Of a stretch of 64,000 nucleotides of DNA, positions 42,308 to 53,184 are shown piece after piece (the first letter of the stretch is position 1; the number at the start of each line of letters is the position of its first letter). The notes beneath the pieces were generated by a model. It was not told the DNA's origin and ran no database searches. It saw only the letters and a list, made by a program, of their open reading frames with translations. The translations under genes were made by a program, and so were the position numbers. Source of the stretch: Tillus elongatus (Eukaryota; Arthropoda; Insecta; Coleoptera; Cleridae); NCBI GenBank assembly GCA_964006375.1, contig OZ023265.1, positions 155,288,547-155,352,546 of the forward strand. Reading direction: 5' to 3'.

Positions 42308-42576
42308 AATTCTCACGTTTTAAAGATAACATAAGTATACAGTTATTGCCGCCAAAGGAATCGTTGTTAATTTAGCTGTCGTTGAACCTTCTCAAAATTA
42401 TTACAGATAGACACTTTTTAGATAAAGTAGTAGGGACAGCGCAAAGACCTTGTCCGGCGTTAAAAATACAATACACTGTGGAATTTGCATGCGACTAGTT
42501 TCCCATCTCAGTCCGGTCGCTTTACCTAAGATCCGGTATATAAGTTGATGTTAGTTTTTTAAGTATTTATGTTTCA

Positions 42577-42618
42577 TCCTCTGATGACGCTAACTTGGTT
42601 AGTGAAACGATCGTCAGG
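42577..42618 (+). ncRNA. hammerhead-ribozyme-like motif in right Penelope arm
   Basis: CCT (helix I), CTGATGA (42581-42587), extra C (42588), helix II GCTAAC / TTG / GTTAGT (42589-42603; one G-T pair), GAAA (42604-42607), helix III as the self-complementary ACGATCGT (42607-42614), C (42615) at the cleavage site, AGG (42616-42618) pairing with CCT. All core residues match the hammerhead consensus except for the extra base after A9. Confidence 0.65.
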
Positions 42619-42662
42619 TCTTTTAAAATGTGTTGTGGTGATTTGGGTTCTCCTAGTGTATT

Positions 42663-43614
42663 TAACTATACAAATAGACGGAGTGCTCAATCCGTTTATA
42701 AAAGTATTTGTTATGGCAGAGTCCTGTCTAATTATCAGTGTCCAGTGCAGACATACACTTCAAGCTTTACGATATGCAGTAATGGTAAGCTAATAGGAAT
42801 ATGCGCCGAAAGCTGTCGGATGGTCTTCCGGGTCACTTTGTGGTGAACCGGAAAACTATACGAACGGTTCTAAATAGTCGCTCATGTGTTCGTAGTTTCG
42901 TCCCTTTGCAGTTATCATCACAGCATATAGCATGGACGCTGCGTAAAATCCTGTGCTCTAAAATATGCCCTGCTCTCTTGTATAACTTCACCCAGCGCAT
43001 CCATGCAAACCGACACACATTACTTTAATAAAAATTAGACATTAAATTATTGATAAGTAGATTCGAATCTAAAATAGTATGTTTTAAGGTCATTTTAAAA
43101 GTTTTTATATGTGTTTAACGGTGAATCGTCTAGTCTTTTTTTTATGAATTTCAAAGAACGAAGAGCTTTATTGTCAAAAATGCGACAGAATGTTTGAGTA
43201 CTGTGAATTTTTATCCAAGTTTTGTTTTGCCTTGTAAAATTATGCAACACAAGAAAAGTTAATTTTACGTTTTATTTACTTGTGTTTGTCATCCTTGTTT
43301 TAATATATTAGCCAACAAGCGATCACAGCCATGGTAATTGACAAATCTATAAGGATTTGTTTAATATTTTCGGAAACATTGGTGAAGAAGCGTATTTTAT
43401 GGTTTCGAGAAAAATGGAGTTAAAATTGTTTGTTCACTAAAGACACACATATATTAATTCATATTTTTAAACTGAAAGTTTACGTTACTGTGGTTATAAC
43501 AAAAATTGTCAACACCAGTTTAAATTGTCAAACAATAAATTGCGGATAGTTTTATTAAATAAAAGAGAATAAGGAAGATTTTGACTTAAGTTTGTGGATA
43601 CAATTAATTAATAT
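42663..43614. other. intron, unique
   Basis: 42660-43020 is GC-richer and open in more than one frame, but no known protein is visible. The rest is AT-rich. Confidence 0.4.
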
Positions 43615-43958
43615 AAAAATCCTGGATGCAGCAAGTGCGTTATGGTAGTGAATTTTCATAGAAATGATCTGGCACAAAATATTTTATTATAACTGTTTTT
43701 TCTTGTAACATAGAAATCTAAATTTTGGTGTATAGTTTAATTTTTATATTGTAAACCCATCTACCAAATTTGGTTATCAGATCTCTTTTAGTTTTTGAGA
43801 TAAATTTTTTTTTTAAATTTCGAATGAAAACTCAAAATTTTTCCGGAAAACCTCGTCCAATTTTTCTGACTAACGAACTTATCCAAGCCATTTACAAAAG
43901 GAAGGTACATGCCAAATTTTACCAAAATGGGCCCATGATTTTTTGAGTTATCGGTGTG

Positions 43959-44062
<104 letters not shown>

Positions 44063-44173
44063 GTTCAGAAAGATTTCCGCGGTCTTTAATGTGAGACATG
44101 CTTGGTTCTCGGGTCTCTCTTAGACCTAGGGTTGAACACACTGAAACCTCACAAACGATCTCCGGCGAGATTT

Positions 44174-44433
44174 GGGGAGTAGGCAGATTGAGGCCCCGTA
44201 ATCGAGCTACAACAACCCAACCTACCTTTATCCACCGCTCTAAGGAGTAGGCAGATTGAGGCCTTAGAGTGTCCTTACATATTTCCTTTACCCACCTTTG
44301 TCCACCACTCTAAGGAGTAGGCAGATTGAGGCCTTAGAGTGTCCTTACATATTTCCTTTACCCACCTTTGTCCACCACTCTAAGGAGTAAGCAGATTGAA
44401 GCCTTAGAGTGTCCTTACATATTTCCTTTACCT
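44174..44433 (+). repeat. 70-bp tandem repeat, ~3.8 units
   Basis: Units begin at 44232, 44302 and 44372, with a partial diverged unit from 44174. Each contains CTCTAAGGAGTAGGCAGATT and CCTTAGAGTGTCCTTACATA. CTCTAAGG and CCTTAGAG can pair, so each unit can form a stem. Confidence 0.95.
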
Positions 44434-44474
44434 CTTGAAAATGGCTCCAAAAGAGGAGTCGAAACGTCGAGTTT
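44432..44474 (+). ncRNA. decayed hammerhead-like motif
   Basis: CTTGAAAA (core box, altered from CTGANGA), T, helix II GGCTCC / AAAAGA / GGAGTC (six pairs including one G-T), GAAA, helix III reduced to the self-complementary ACGT, C at the cleavage position. The first box is damaged, so it is probably inactive. Confidence 0.45.
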
Positions 44475-44519
44475 CCATAACTTCTGGACGCGGTTTAACC
44501 CGAGAACCAAGCATGTCTC

Positions 44520-44679
<160 letters not shown>

Positions 44680-44812
44680 AAATTGAAACTGACCCCGGAT
44701 ATTGGTTCTAGTGGTCCTAGTTCGCGCTCATTTGCAAAAATGTTTTTAAAATTCAAAAGTCGCGATCTCCCCTCTAGTGAATTTTTTCTACGAAAATTCA
44801 CTAAAAGAAGTG

Positions 44813-45380
44813 TGAATGTTACAATAACCGTTATTATGAAATGTGTCTGTAAAGCAACAAGGAAGCGCGAAGTGTTTTTACTGACAAGGAATACATGATT
44901 TAAAAAGAAAATTGTAACGAGCAGTTCTAGAAAGACCGGATGTCTACGAAAATCGACTTCCTTCGAAAACAATTATTACTTTTTAATCAATAACGCCAAC
45001 TTTAATGCGTTTCTTGTGCTAAAAAGTCTTTCAGGACACTTGTGAAAATGATATAGTTATTCATCCTAGGGCTAGTACGTCTCTGGATTCCATAGTGGCC
45101 TAGACCTCCGTTTTTTGATAACGCGGTTAAACAGCTTAGCGGGACGAATTATGGCACAGTGTGATATCTAACGATTTTAGTTCGTTACCAAAAAAATATT
45201 TTGCTTAGTCTGGGACACGAACCCAGATCAAAACCTGTGTGGAAGATAACAAGCAGCAGTGTTTACAAACGCAACGCGACATCTCTTACGTTTATTATGT
45301 CGTTGATTAATGTATATTCAGTCAGCGTACAATAATATATTGAGCTTTTAAACGTGTGTGTATTAGAAAGTACTTAGCCT
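44813..45380. other. intron
   Basis: No element recognised. Confidence 0.4.
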
Positions 45381-45384
45381 AACG

Positions 45385-46040
45385 CAGTATTTTTTTTAAA
45401 CAAAAATATTTATTCAACATAATCTCGACTTCTACGTTTATCAAAATGTTCATAAAGCAATTCCGAAAGCTTTGAAAAATTCTTTATATTGTCTTCAAAC
45501 TTTATTGTTTGTCAAAAATCATTTACCTTTTAAATGTGCTTTGAGCTCTGGGAATGAATGATCTTCTAATAGTGTTAAATCCGGAAATGGAGCTGGTGGT
45601 CAAACAATTTAAAACCTCTTTTATTAAATGTTTGCAGCGCAATCAACGACTTTTGAGCGCAGAAGCGTTGTCTTGTAAAAGCAACACACCTTTCGCCACT
45701 TTTCTGGGGCGTTTTTCCACAATTATCTCGGATAGTTTTTTAGAAACTCACTATAGTATGCTACCGTGGCAATTATACTTTGTTCCAAAGTTTCTGACAA
45801 AATCTTTCTCGGTCCCAAGTCGTAATGAACAATGGATAACACATGTTGATGTTCAGCAAATGTGCAATATTTCTCCCATACGTTACAGCCCTATTCGTTG
45901 ACCCTATAAAATGATTACTTGGAGGGAGCCAATGTTTTCTTGAGTAGTCACAAAAATTGGTCTCCCAGAACAGTGTTTATTTTTGACACGATCGTCCTGG
46001 TTTAAATACCGCATTCCAGTTGTTAATAGTGGCCTACAAA
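45385..46040 (-). pseudogene. mariner-like transposase C-terminal half, decayed
   Basis: Minus strand in shifting frames: INNWNAVFKPGRSCQK and LFWETNFCDYSRKHWLPPSN (start of the catalytic region), QNCGKTPQK-like text with a DNA-S-H-like box worn to FTRQRFCAQKSLIALQTFNK, KRGFKLFDHQLHF, KAHLKGK-like text, and FSKLSELLYEHFDKRRSRDY near the C-terminus at 45420-45470. The order fits mariner-type transposases of the class with a HP-YSPDL-P-D third motif. No terminal repeats found. Confidence 0.55.
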
Positions 46041-46786
46041 GGAGATTGATCATCTACCCAACTAGCACCAAAGAGATGGCACTTGAGATCGGAACTTGGA
46101 AAGTGTAGTTTTTACGTAATCCGCACTAACTTTACAACTCGGTGGTGAAAATAACTTTATATTGCAAATTAGCAGTGACAATTACGTAATATTCACTACA
46201 TATAACTACTTTACAGTTACACAGCTTTTTAGCTGCTTTCAAGGTATTAAGAAGGTCGTTGTTACTCGTAGAGCAAACGCAGAGTTTCGGGAACTTCAAG
46301 GTAGGAAACGACAGTAGCCAAAACTATATTATGTTACTGAAATGCTACAGTCACTTTAAAGTAGCATTAATAGTTGCCGGCCTCTTTATAGTTGTTAAAC
46401 TTCTTGGTAATATATCCCGCTATTTGAAGAAGTGAATGGTACTATTTATAGCTAGAAAGAGTAGATAGTGATAGGACCCGTGGTAGTGGCCGTCGCTACG
46501 AATATGCTACAGTGTTGAAATGTAGACGGATAAGTTCCCGATAACAGGCCGTAACGTTGCAATCATTCCCCATTTTGGTGGTTGCTCCATGATAGGAACG
46601 TTCCTATAACAGACGACTGACTGGCGGAAAAACACTTAGAAGTTACCACGATGGTCGCTTCCACATTCGAGTGACTAATTGTGCTAGTTGAGAAGATTTC
46701 TACCATATCAGCAAAAAATCCTGAAGCCGATACCGCTCTCATAAATAATTTCTAAATAGCTAAATATATCAAAATCTAAATAAAAG

Positions 46787-46789
<3 letters not shown>
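46041..46789. other. intron
   Basis: No element recognised. Confidence 0.4.

Positions 46790-46881
<92 letters not shown>
46790..46881. repeat. (TA)n microsatellite, left flank
   Basis: About 92 bases of TA, directly at the left end of the DD41D transposon. Confidence 0.98.
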
Positions 46882-46884
<3 letters not shown>

Positions 46885-47303
46885 GGTCGCTGATAAGTCT
46901 GGAAACGGTCGATTATCCGGGAAAATATACAAGGTGTCGAAAAAAGTTTTATACAAAAGTTTTTGGGTTCTTCAATGTCTACTAGGCGGTGATAATTTTA
47001 TTTATACAGGGTTGGTCATACAGGCGTGGCACACCAATATTAATTTTTTTTTAATGGAACACCCTATATATTATTCGATATTTCAATCCTTCTCTTAATT
47101 TTGAGCAACATTTATGAGAAGCATAATGTACCTAAACTCAATCGTTTCCGGGTAAAAAAATAAATAAAAATAAACGCTACCGTTTATAAAATCTATTGGA
47201 TGAAGAACAAAAATAAATGAAAAGTAGAATATCTCTTGAAAACAATCTGTGAGTGTGAAAAGAACCGGTTGCGATGTTTTTAACATTGTTTGGAATCCCA
47301 AGA
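46882..47303 (+). repeat. left terminal inverted repeat
   Basis: 422 bases. It contains an inner TATACAGGGTTGGTCATACA and GGAACACCCTATATATTA, transposon-end-like texts that suggest the long repeat was built from a smaller element. Confidence 0.9.
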
Positions 47304-47440
47304 TAAGATAAGATGCCCATAAGAAACGCAGTATTATTCTTTTGTTTTAAAATGTTTCCAGGACAACGAATGTCAAACATTCATTCAGTGTCAACAGTTT
47401 TGAAACATTAGTAATTTAGTGTCAACAGTTTTTGTGCAAA

Positions 47441-48535
47441 ATGGCAAGTTTAAGTGAAACCGAACGTATCGAAATTTTAATGATGATAGGGTACGGTGAT
47501 AGAACACGAAGTTTTGCTCAAGTGGTGATTATGTTCAATGAGTTGCATCCTGAGCGGGAATCGATCTCCAAATCCACAGTTTCGAAAACTTTGCATCGTT
47601 TTCACGAAACTGGCGGTATCAAGGATAAACCTAGAACTGGAAGGCCAGTAACCGTTACAAATGAAGAAAATTCTTTGAATGTAATATTGGATGTGGTGGA
47701 AAATCCGAAAACTTCGGCACAGCAATTGGCTTTAAATCACAATATGAGTCGATATTCAATTCAAAAGATTACGAAGCGGGAAAATTTCCGTCCATATAAA
47801 ATTCATTTATTGCAAGAACTGAGTGAAGACGATTTTGATCGCAGAATCGAGTTCAGTGAACTTATTATGGAGAAGTTACGCAAAAATTTTAACTTTGCCA
47901 ACCACATTTTGTTTTCCGACGAATCTACATTTTGTTTGAATGGACAAGTCAACCGACACAACTGTAGGTACTGGTCAGACGAAAACCCACATTGGATGGA
48001 ACAAATTCACACCCAAAGACCGCAAAAAGTAAATGTTTGGTGTGCTATTATTGGTGGACATATCATAGGACCTTATTTTATACACGGTAATTTGAACTCT
48101 GCTGGATATTTGACACTTTTGCAAGAATCAATTGTTCCAGACGTTAGTCGATTATTTCCGAACAATAACGACCCAAATCTACCAGCGGAAGAAATATGGT
48201 TTCAGCAGGATGGGGCACCCCCTCATTTTGGAATTGAGGTACGGGAATATCTGAATCAAACCTTTCCTGGCAGATGGATAGGGCGCAGGGGAACTATTGA
48301 ATGGCCAGCTAGGTCTCCCGACATGACGCCGCTTGACTTTTTTTTGTGGGGTCATGTAAAAAATTTAATTTACCAAAATAGACCGCAGAATATTGAAGAG
48401 TTGCAAGCAAGGATTGTGCATGAAATTAATAACATTCCTCAAAACGCTCTTGTAAATGCAGTGCAATGTTTTGTTAAGCGAATTCATTATTGTCAGGAGG
48501 TCAATGGAGAACACTTTGAACATCTTATAAAATAG
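47441..48535 (+). CDS. DD41D (rosa-type) transposase, intact
   Basis: 364 aa from ATG at 47441 to TAG at 48533-48535. Residues 1-120: two helix-turn-helix DNA-binding domains (SKSTVSKTLHRFHETGGI; KDKPRTGRPV linker; SAQQLALNHNMSRYSIQKI). Catalytic triad: Asp160 (LFSDESTF), Asp257 (WFQQDGAPPH) and Asp299 (SPDMTPLDFFLW), with 41 residues between the last two, so DD41D. NRHNCRYWSDENPHW is typical of the group. It cuts the element at its ends and inserts it at TA. No other gene is in the element, and the ends are close enough for use in cis. No intron, stop or frameshift is seen, so it may be active. Family name is by the DD41D spacing; exact clade needs a tree. Confidence 0.95.
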   Translation: MASLSETERIEILMMIGYGDRTRSFAQVVIMFNELHPERESISKSTVSKTLHRFHETGGIKDKPRTGRPVTVTNEENSLNVILDVVENPKTSAQQLALNHNMSRYSIQKITKRENFRPYKIHLLQELSEDDFDRRIEFSELIMEKLRKNFNFANHILFSDESTFCLNGQVNRHNCRYWSDENPHWMEQIHTQRPQKVNVWCAIIGGHIIGPYFIHGNLNSAGYLTLLQESIVPDVSRLFPNNNDPNLPAEEIWFQQDGAPPHFGIEVREYLNQTFPGRWIGRRGTIEWPARSPDMTPLDFFLWGHVKNLIYQNRPQNIEELQARIVHEINNIPQNALVNAVQCFVKRIHYCQEVNGEHFEHLIK

Positions 48536-48951
48536 GATTTCAAACAATGTTAAAAACATCGCAACCGGTTCTTTTCACACTCACAGATTGTTTTCAAGAG
48601 ATATTCTACTTTTCATTTATTTTTGTTCTTCATCCAATAGATTTTAAAAACAATAGCGTTTATTTTTATTTATTTTTTTACCCGGAAACGATTGAGTTTA
48701 TGTACATCATGCTTCTGATAAATGTTGCTCAAAATTAAGAGAATGATTGAAATATCGAATAATATATAGGGTGTTCCATTAAAAAAAAATTAATATTGGT
48801 GTGCCACGCCTGTATGACCAACCCTGTATAAATGAAATTATCACCGCCTAGTAGACATTGAAGAACCCAAAAACTTTTGTATAAAACTTTTTTCGACACC
48901 TTGTATATTTTCCCGGATAATCGACCGTTTCCAGACTTATCAGCGACCCTG
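48530..48951 (-). repeat. right terminal inverted repeat
   Basis: Inverse of 46882-47303. It begins at the last codons of the transposase (the stop at 48533-48535 lies at its inner edge). Confidence 0.9.
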
Positions 48952-48959
48952 TATATATA

Positions 48960-49032
<73 letters not shown>
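48952..49032. repeat. (TA)n microsatellite, right flank
   Basis: About 80 bases of TA with one TTTA interruption near the left edge. Confidence 0.98.
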
Positions 49033-49035
<3 letters not shown>

Positions 49036-49259
49036 ATACCTCGATTGGGTTTGATAAACATTCAGATTTTTGCATGAAAGTCTATTTTTCGCCATCATTT
49101 TTTTAGCATATTGACGTCATAAATATTATATTTTTTTATTGTATTTTTCGAAGTATCTGATGTTTTCTAGAAATCACGTAGGTGAAAATCATTACAAATT
49201 ATCAGTTTAGTACTGACTTTCAACGTATTACTTGTACAATTATTTTAAGTATTATGATG
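49033..49259. other. intron
   Basis: Nothing recognised. Confidence 0.4.
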
Positions 49260-50230
49260 CATTTAACGGCCACAAAGGAGTGAATGTTAATTCTCATCGG
49301 ATAGAAGGATAAGGCCAGAACTCGGCAGGAAGTATGCGATTTGTTTTATGCAAAATAGCCATATCGCCCTATTCGACAATCCACAATCAGTATGATTGAG
49401 TTTAAAATTAGAGAAACCAGTGGTGTTGAAGATATTCCAAAACCAGAACGTCCAAAAGTTGACGAAGATTATAAACTGGACATTTTGTTAAGTATGAAAA
49501 AGAATCCTTATATTGCGCCTCGATTGGTTGCATTAGAAAATGAAGTTAGTCAGATAACAGTGCTACATGTCATGAGAAAGAAAAAATATCATCCCTACAA
49601 ATTCAACTCCTACAGGAACTCAACGATGACAACCCCGACCCACTACTACAGATTTGTGAAATTATAATGTATTTGTGCCCAGTAAATTGACGTTTGCACC
49701 GGAAAATAATTTTTGTCGGTGGGGCCACGTTTTGTCTCCATGACGCAGTGAACAGTCGAAAATGCAGGTATTGGGGTCAAGTGGATCCTTATTTGGTGGT
49801 CGAGGCACATACCTAACACCCGCAGTAATTTATTACGTGAGCTGGAATAGCTGACAGAAGAATCTACTTTAACGAACCCTCGCTGGATAGGGATATTAAG
49901 AGTCTTGCAGAATTACTTGTTTCAGCGCGTGCAGCAATTTTTAGAAATGACAATGATCCTGACCTTCCAGAGAATACAATATGGTTTCAGCAGGATGGCG
50001 CACCCTCTCACTGTGCTCGCCTTCTCTGAAAATGTCTGCACAATTGTTTTACTATGAGGTGAATTGGCAGGCGAGAACCAATAGAATAGCCTGCGAAATC
50101 CCCAGACCGTACAACCCTAGATTATTTTTATGGGATTATTCGAAGTCCAAGGTCTACATAAAGAGACCAAAAAAATTAGCTGAACTGCAAAATCAAATTT
50201 AAAGATAAAATGTGCAGAATTAGCTCAGAA
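49260..50230 (+). pseudogene. DD41D-like transposase, decayed
   Basis: Plus strand. 49392-49667 is open with FKIRETSGVEDIPKPERPKV, KKNPYIAPRLVALENEVSQI and KKKYHPYKFNSYR, the DNA-binding and linker region in the same order as the intact gene at 47.4 kb. Later comes FVSMTQ-NRRKCRYWGQVDP-like text, LPENTIWFQQDGAPSHCAR-like text at 49970-50020 (second Asp) and RLFLWDYSKSKVYIKRPKKL near the end. Many stops and shifts. An older relative of the intact element. Confidence 0.75.
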
Positions 50231-52500
50231 ATGAATTAAAATGTACAAGAATTTATACACATACAGGTGTATTGTCAAGAAGCCAGTGGATGGCAGTACG
50301 GATACTAAATTTAACAATTGTATTTTTTCGGCTAATGACTTTTTGTTTCTTTTTTTAACAATAGAATTTACTCGAAAATTTTCTTATGCAAAATGACAAC
50401 ATCTTTATAGTGTCGATTTAACAATGAAAAGATCTCTCGGAATAAAAGAAAACGTTTTTATTTAAAAAAGTTTTGATGAACAAACAATGGCGAAAAATCA
50501 ACTCTTACAAACGTGTGTATTTTTCGAGGGTTTTTTCAACAACAAAAATTGCTCTTACTTATTTTATTCCAGACTTTACGCACGCACTGTAAACTTTACA
50601 ATGTGTTATTCCTTATTTCGCGCATGTTTCAAGTATTCGCGTAAACATTAATATGATTGGTTCTCCGGCATATCCTACCAAATGAGGTATGAGCGAAAAT
50701 TCTACAACGAAAGTAATCTACTAAGACCGATTTGTTCCCTAATAAACTTTCGTTGTCTTCCAATCCCTTCAAGTAAAAGTTTAACTTCAAAGCCGATGTA
50801 GCAGACAATGCTAAAACTTTATTGATAGGAAACTAGTCAGAGCTAAAATTAATCTTCTCACATCAAAGTGAAAGATTGCCAAAGCAGAAGTGACTTACTC
50901 AAAAAGTCTTTATAGTTAATTTTAAGGAGATAAGAAGAGAGAGGGAGAAGAGAAAGGTAACCAGAGAGAATTTTGCGTAGCAAGTCTGGTGGACACCGAG
51001 ATAAGCCTTCCCAGTCAAAACATTTAGCGAATGTTTTGTGTATAAAATCCGACGTTGCCAATTTGAGCGATACAACTTGTTGCTTCTACTGATTGATTCT
51101 ACCACTATTATTATATAAACTGAAAGGAAAACTTTCAACAGTGTAAGGTTTCAGAATTATATCACACATACGGCCTTTGATGTGCAAGGGTGTGAGCGAA
51201 TAGTGTATAGCTAATTAGTTTGAGGGTCTTGTTCATTACCTTCGACATGGTCATCGTCTGGAGATTTAGTTTGTCGATTTACATACGTGATTTATAGTTT
51301 CAATTTGTAAGGCTTAACAGTATTTTAATAATAATAATATTGTATCTACTGTAAGAAAGACAACTTTTGAGACTAGCTTACAACCATCACCACATCCAAT
51401 CATAATACGCAGATGCATTAAAAAGAATTGTACCTAACCAGAAAAGAAAGGATTAAAAGAAAAAACAAAATTTGGTTTATCAAGATATGAATCTTTAACA
51501 GTTACAGATTTACTCCAGCGCTTCTTCAATAACGTGATACCAACAAAATTTTATATTATTTAGACAATTCATTTAAAAGTCGGAAATTCCTTCTTTTAAA
51601 ATCGACGTCCTCGGAAGCGTCTCTTAAGCTTAGGAAAAAGGTAGTCCGATGGAGGTAGGTAGTAACTAACCAAACCCGCAGTGGTTGATTGATTCCTGAA
51701 CTTTGTGAACCTTGTGAACTCGGTAATGGTCGCGTAGCAATAAACTTTTTTTGGATATAATTAGAGTACGACTTTTGACGTATAGCAGCATCTAGATTGG
51801 ACATATGAGGTACTCAATCAAAACCATGCTCATTACAATACGTAATTATTATTATGTTGATTACTATTACCCAAAATAGACTATTTAAAATCTGCGACTT
51901 GTATTTTTCGCCCTTCTTTGTAGTTCCTTAAAAGTTGATTTTATTTTTATTATTTTTGTGGGGTATCTGTCATTTTTTATTTATTATTCTCAGTGGCGGC
52001 AACATTTGTCGGCGTGTCTCAGTTGTCAAAACTGACCCATAAATTTGCCATTTTATGCGTAGCGAAAAACCTTTTTAATATTGAATTTCTCAGAACGAAA
52101 AATAAAATATAAGAATATTTTGTCACCCTTTTTGGCCATTATATCTTATTGAAAAACTTTTATCCTTTGGCAGAGGGCTAGTAAGGTGTTTATTAAATGA
52201 TTTTGTAGCGAATTTCCAATCCCCTTTTTTAGTGATTCGCTGTTTCCTTCGCTATTTCATCTTGAAAAAGCGCAGTAGCCATTTAGATTGTGTGAGGTAT
52301 TCTGTGGAATTCAGTAGAATGGTTGGGTAGCGAAAAAATTGTAACATGGTATACAATCATTGTGAGTTTAACACTACGATCGATAAGTTTTTAAATGTCC
52401 GAGAACTTTAGCAAAAACATCACATCCAAACACGCGTTTGTTTGATAAATTTGGTTTTTTATTTGTCCATTTTTCAAATGGGGTGACTTCAACACCTGAA
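50231..52500. other. intron, unique
   Basis: About 2.2 kb with no repeat of the window's families. Minus-strand frames at 50858-51138 and 51556-51804 have no recognised domain. Confidence 0.45.
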
Positions 52501-52529
52501 TTAAGATAAGCAGCCACTCTGACAACTTC

Positions 52530-52830
52530 TCCCTACATATTTTTATCCACATTTACTTGCGGAAGTTTGCAGGCTATACGTGGCAACACTGCACAAGAAA
52601 GATTGCAATTTGTTTTTGTGAATAAATGAATAGCGATATTTGCCATTTTGTTGGAACAGGAACTAGACTCCGAAATACCTGATATCTTTATAATTCTCTC
52701 CTGTGTTTGTAATTGTAATCGATCTACGAACCTTTGTGAAATAAACGAAGTTTGACTGCCGCTGTCTAGCAGCACCCTTGCAGTAAAAGCGAAACCACGG
52801 GCGGGAAATATGAATACTTATGCCGTGTTT
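52530..52830 (-). pseudogene. BEL/Pao aspartic protease fragment
   Basis: Minus strand, open across 52775-52533, and readable upstream: RGFAFTARVLLDSGSQTSFI, with DSGSQ the retropepsin active-site box of BEL/Pao elements, then QRFVDRLQLQTQERIIKISG, SCAVLPRIACKLPQVNVD. Only this part of pol remains. It would process the Gag-Pol polyprotein. Unlike the 15-kb remnant, the active-site Asp-Ser-Gly is preserved. Confidence 0.85.
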
Positions 52831-53184
52831 CATGCAAAAAAATATACGACCTGGAAGAACCGAATTTAATGGACAGTATAAAAACTGAATATATACAGCT
52901 ACTTTCAAAATAACATTGCCTTAACTCATTCTGTACCTGGACATTTTCTTGCTATAATCTTTTCAAAATTTAGAAGCTCACTTTTTGCTTGTCCCATAGA
53001 CGATTTAATACACCAAAAGAGCTTAAACTGTGTTTTCGAAAAAACTTAAGTCTTTTCCAAATTACTGTTTATTATGCCTAACTTGTTTATCTGTTAATGT
53101 CTCTTTCTTACTTTTTTCATGTTTCACGCATGGCAATGTTTTAATATTAGGTTATTTTAAGAAAATTCGAACACCCAGTAAGAC
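52831..53184. other. intron
   Basis: Nothing recognised. Confidence 0.4.

Larger units (their letters stand above)
40855..42662 (+). mobile_element. Penelope-like element with inverted arms
   Basis: The left arm (about 40867-41355) and right arm (about 42190-42652) are inverted copies: the outer end reads ACTTGGAGAACCCAAATCAC on the left, and its inverse GTGATTTGGGTTCTCC on the right. Between them lies degenerate Penelope-like coding sequence in both directions. The minus strand has an N-terminal piece fused to a C-terminal tail with the RT missing; the plus strand has the end of RT and the GIY-YIG endonuclease. Head-to-head partial copies are typical of Penelope-like integration. Each arm carries a hammerhead-like motif. 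Confidence 0.88.
46882..48951 (+). mobile_element. DD41D Tc1/mariner transposon with ~420-bp terminal inverted repeats
   Basis: A 2,070-bp element with terminal inverted repeats 46882-47303 and about 48530-48951, starting CAGGGTCGCTGATAAGTCTG on each strand. I can find only about ten differences across the compared 420 bases. It is flanked by TA and lies inside a (TA)n tract (left flank 46790-46881, right flank 48952-49032). It encodes one intact transposase between the repeats. Near-identical repeats, intact ORF and clean TA junctions point to a recent insertion. Confidence 0.95.

Noticed and set aside
42569..43028. Overlapping plus-strand frames after the Penelope element
   Set aside because: Start inside the Penelope terminus, no known domain, and no splice or start context that supports a gene.
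45554..45901. 115-aa plus-strand open frame
   Set aside because: The minus strand of the same stretch reads mariner-type motifs; the plus frame is its shadow.
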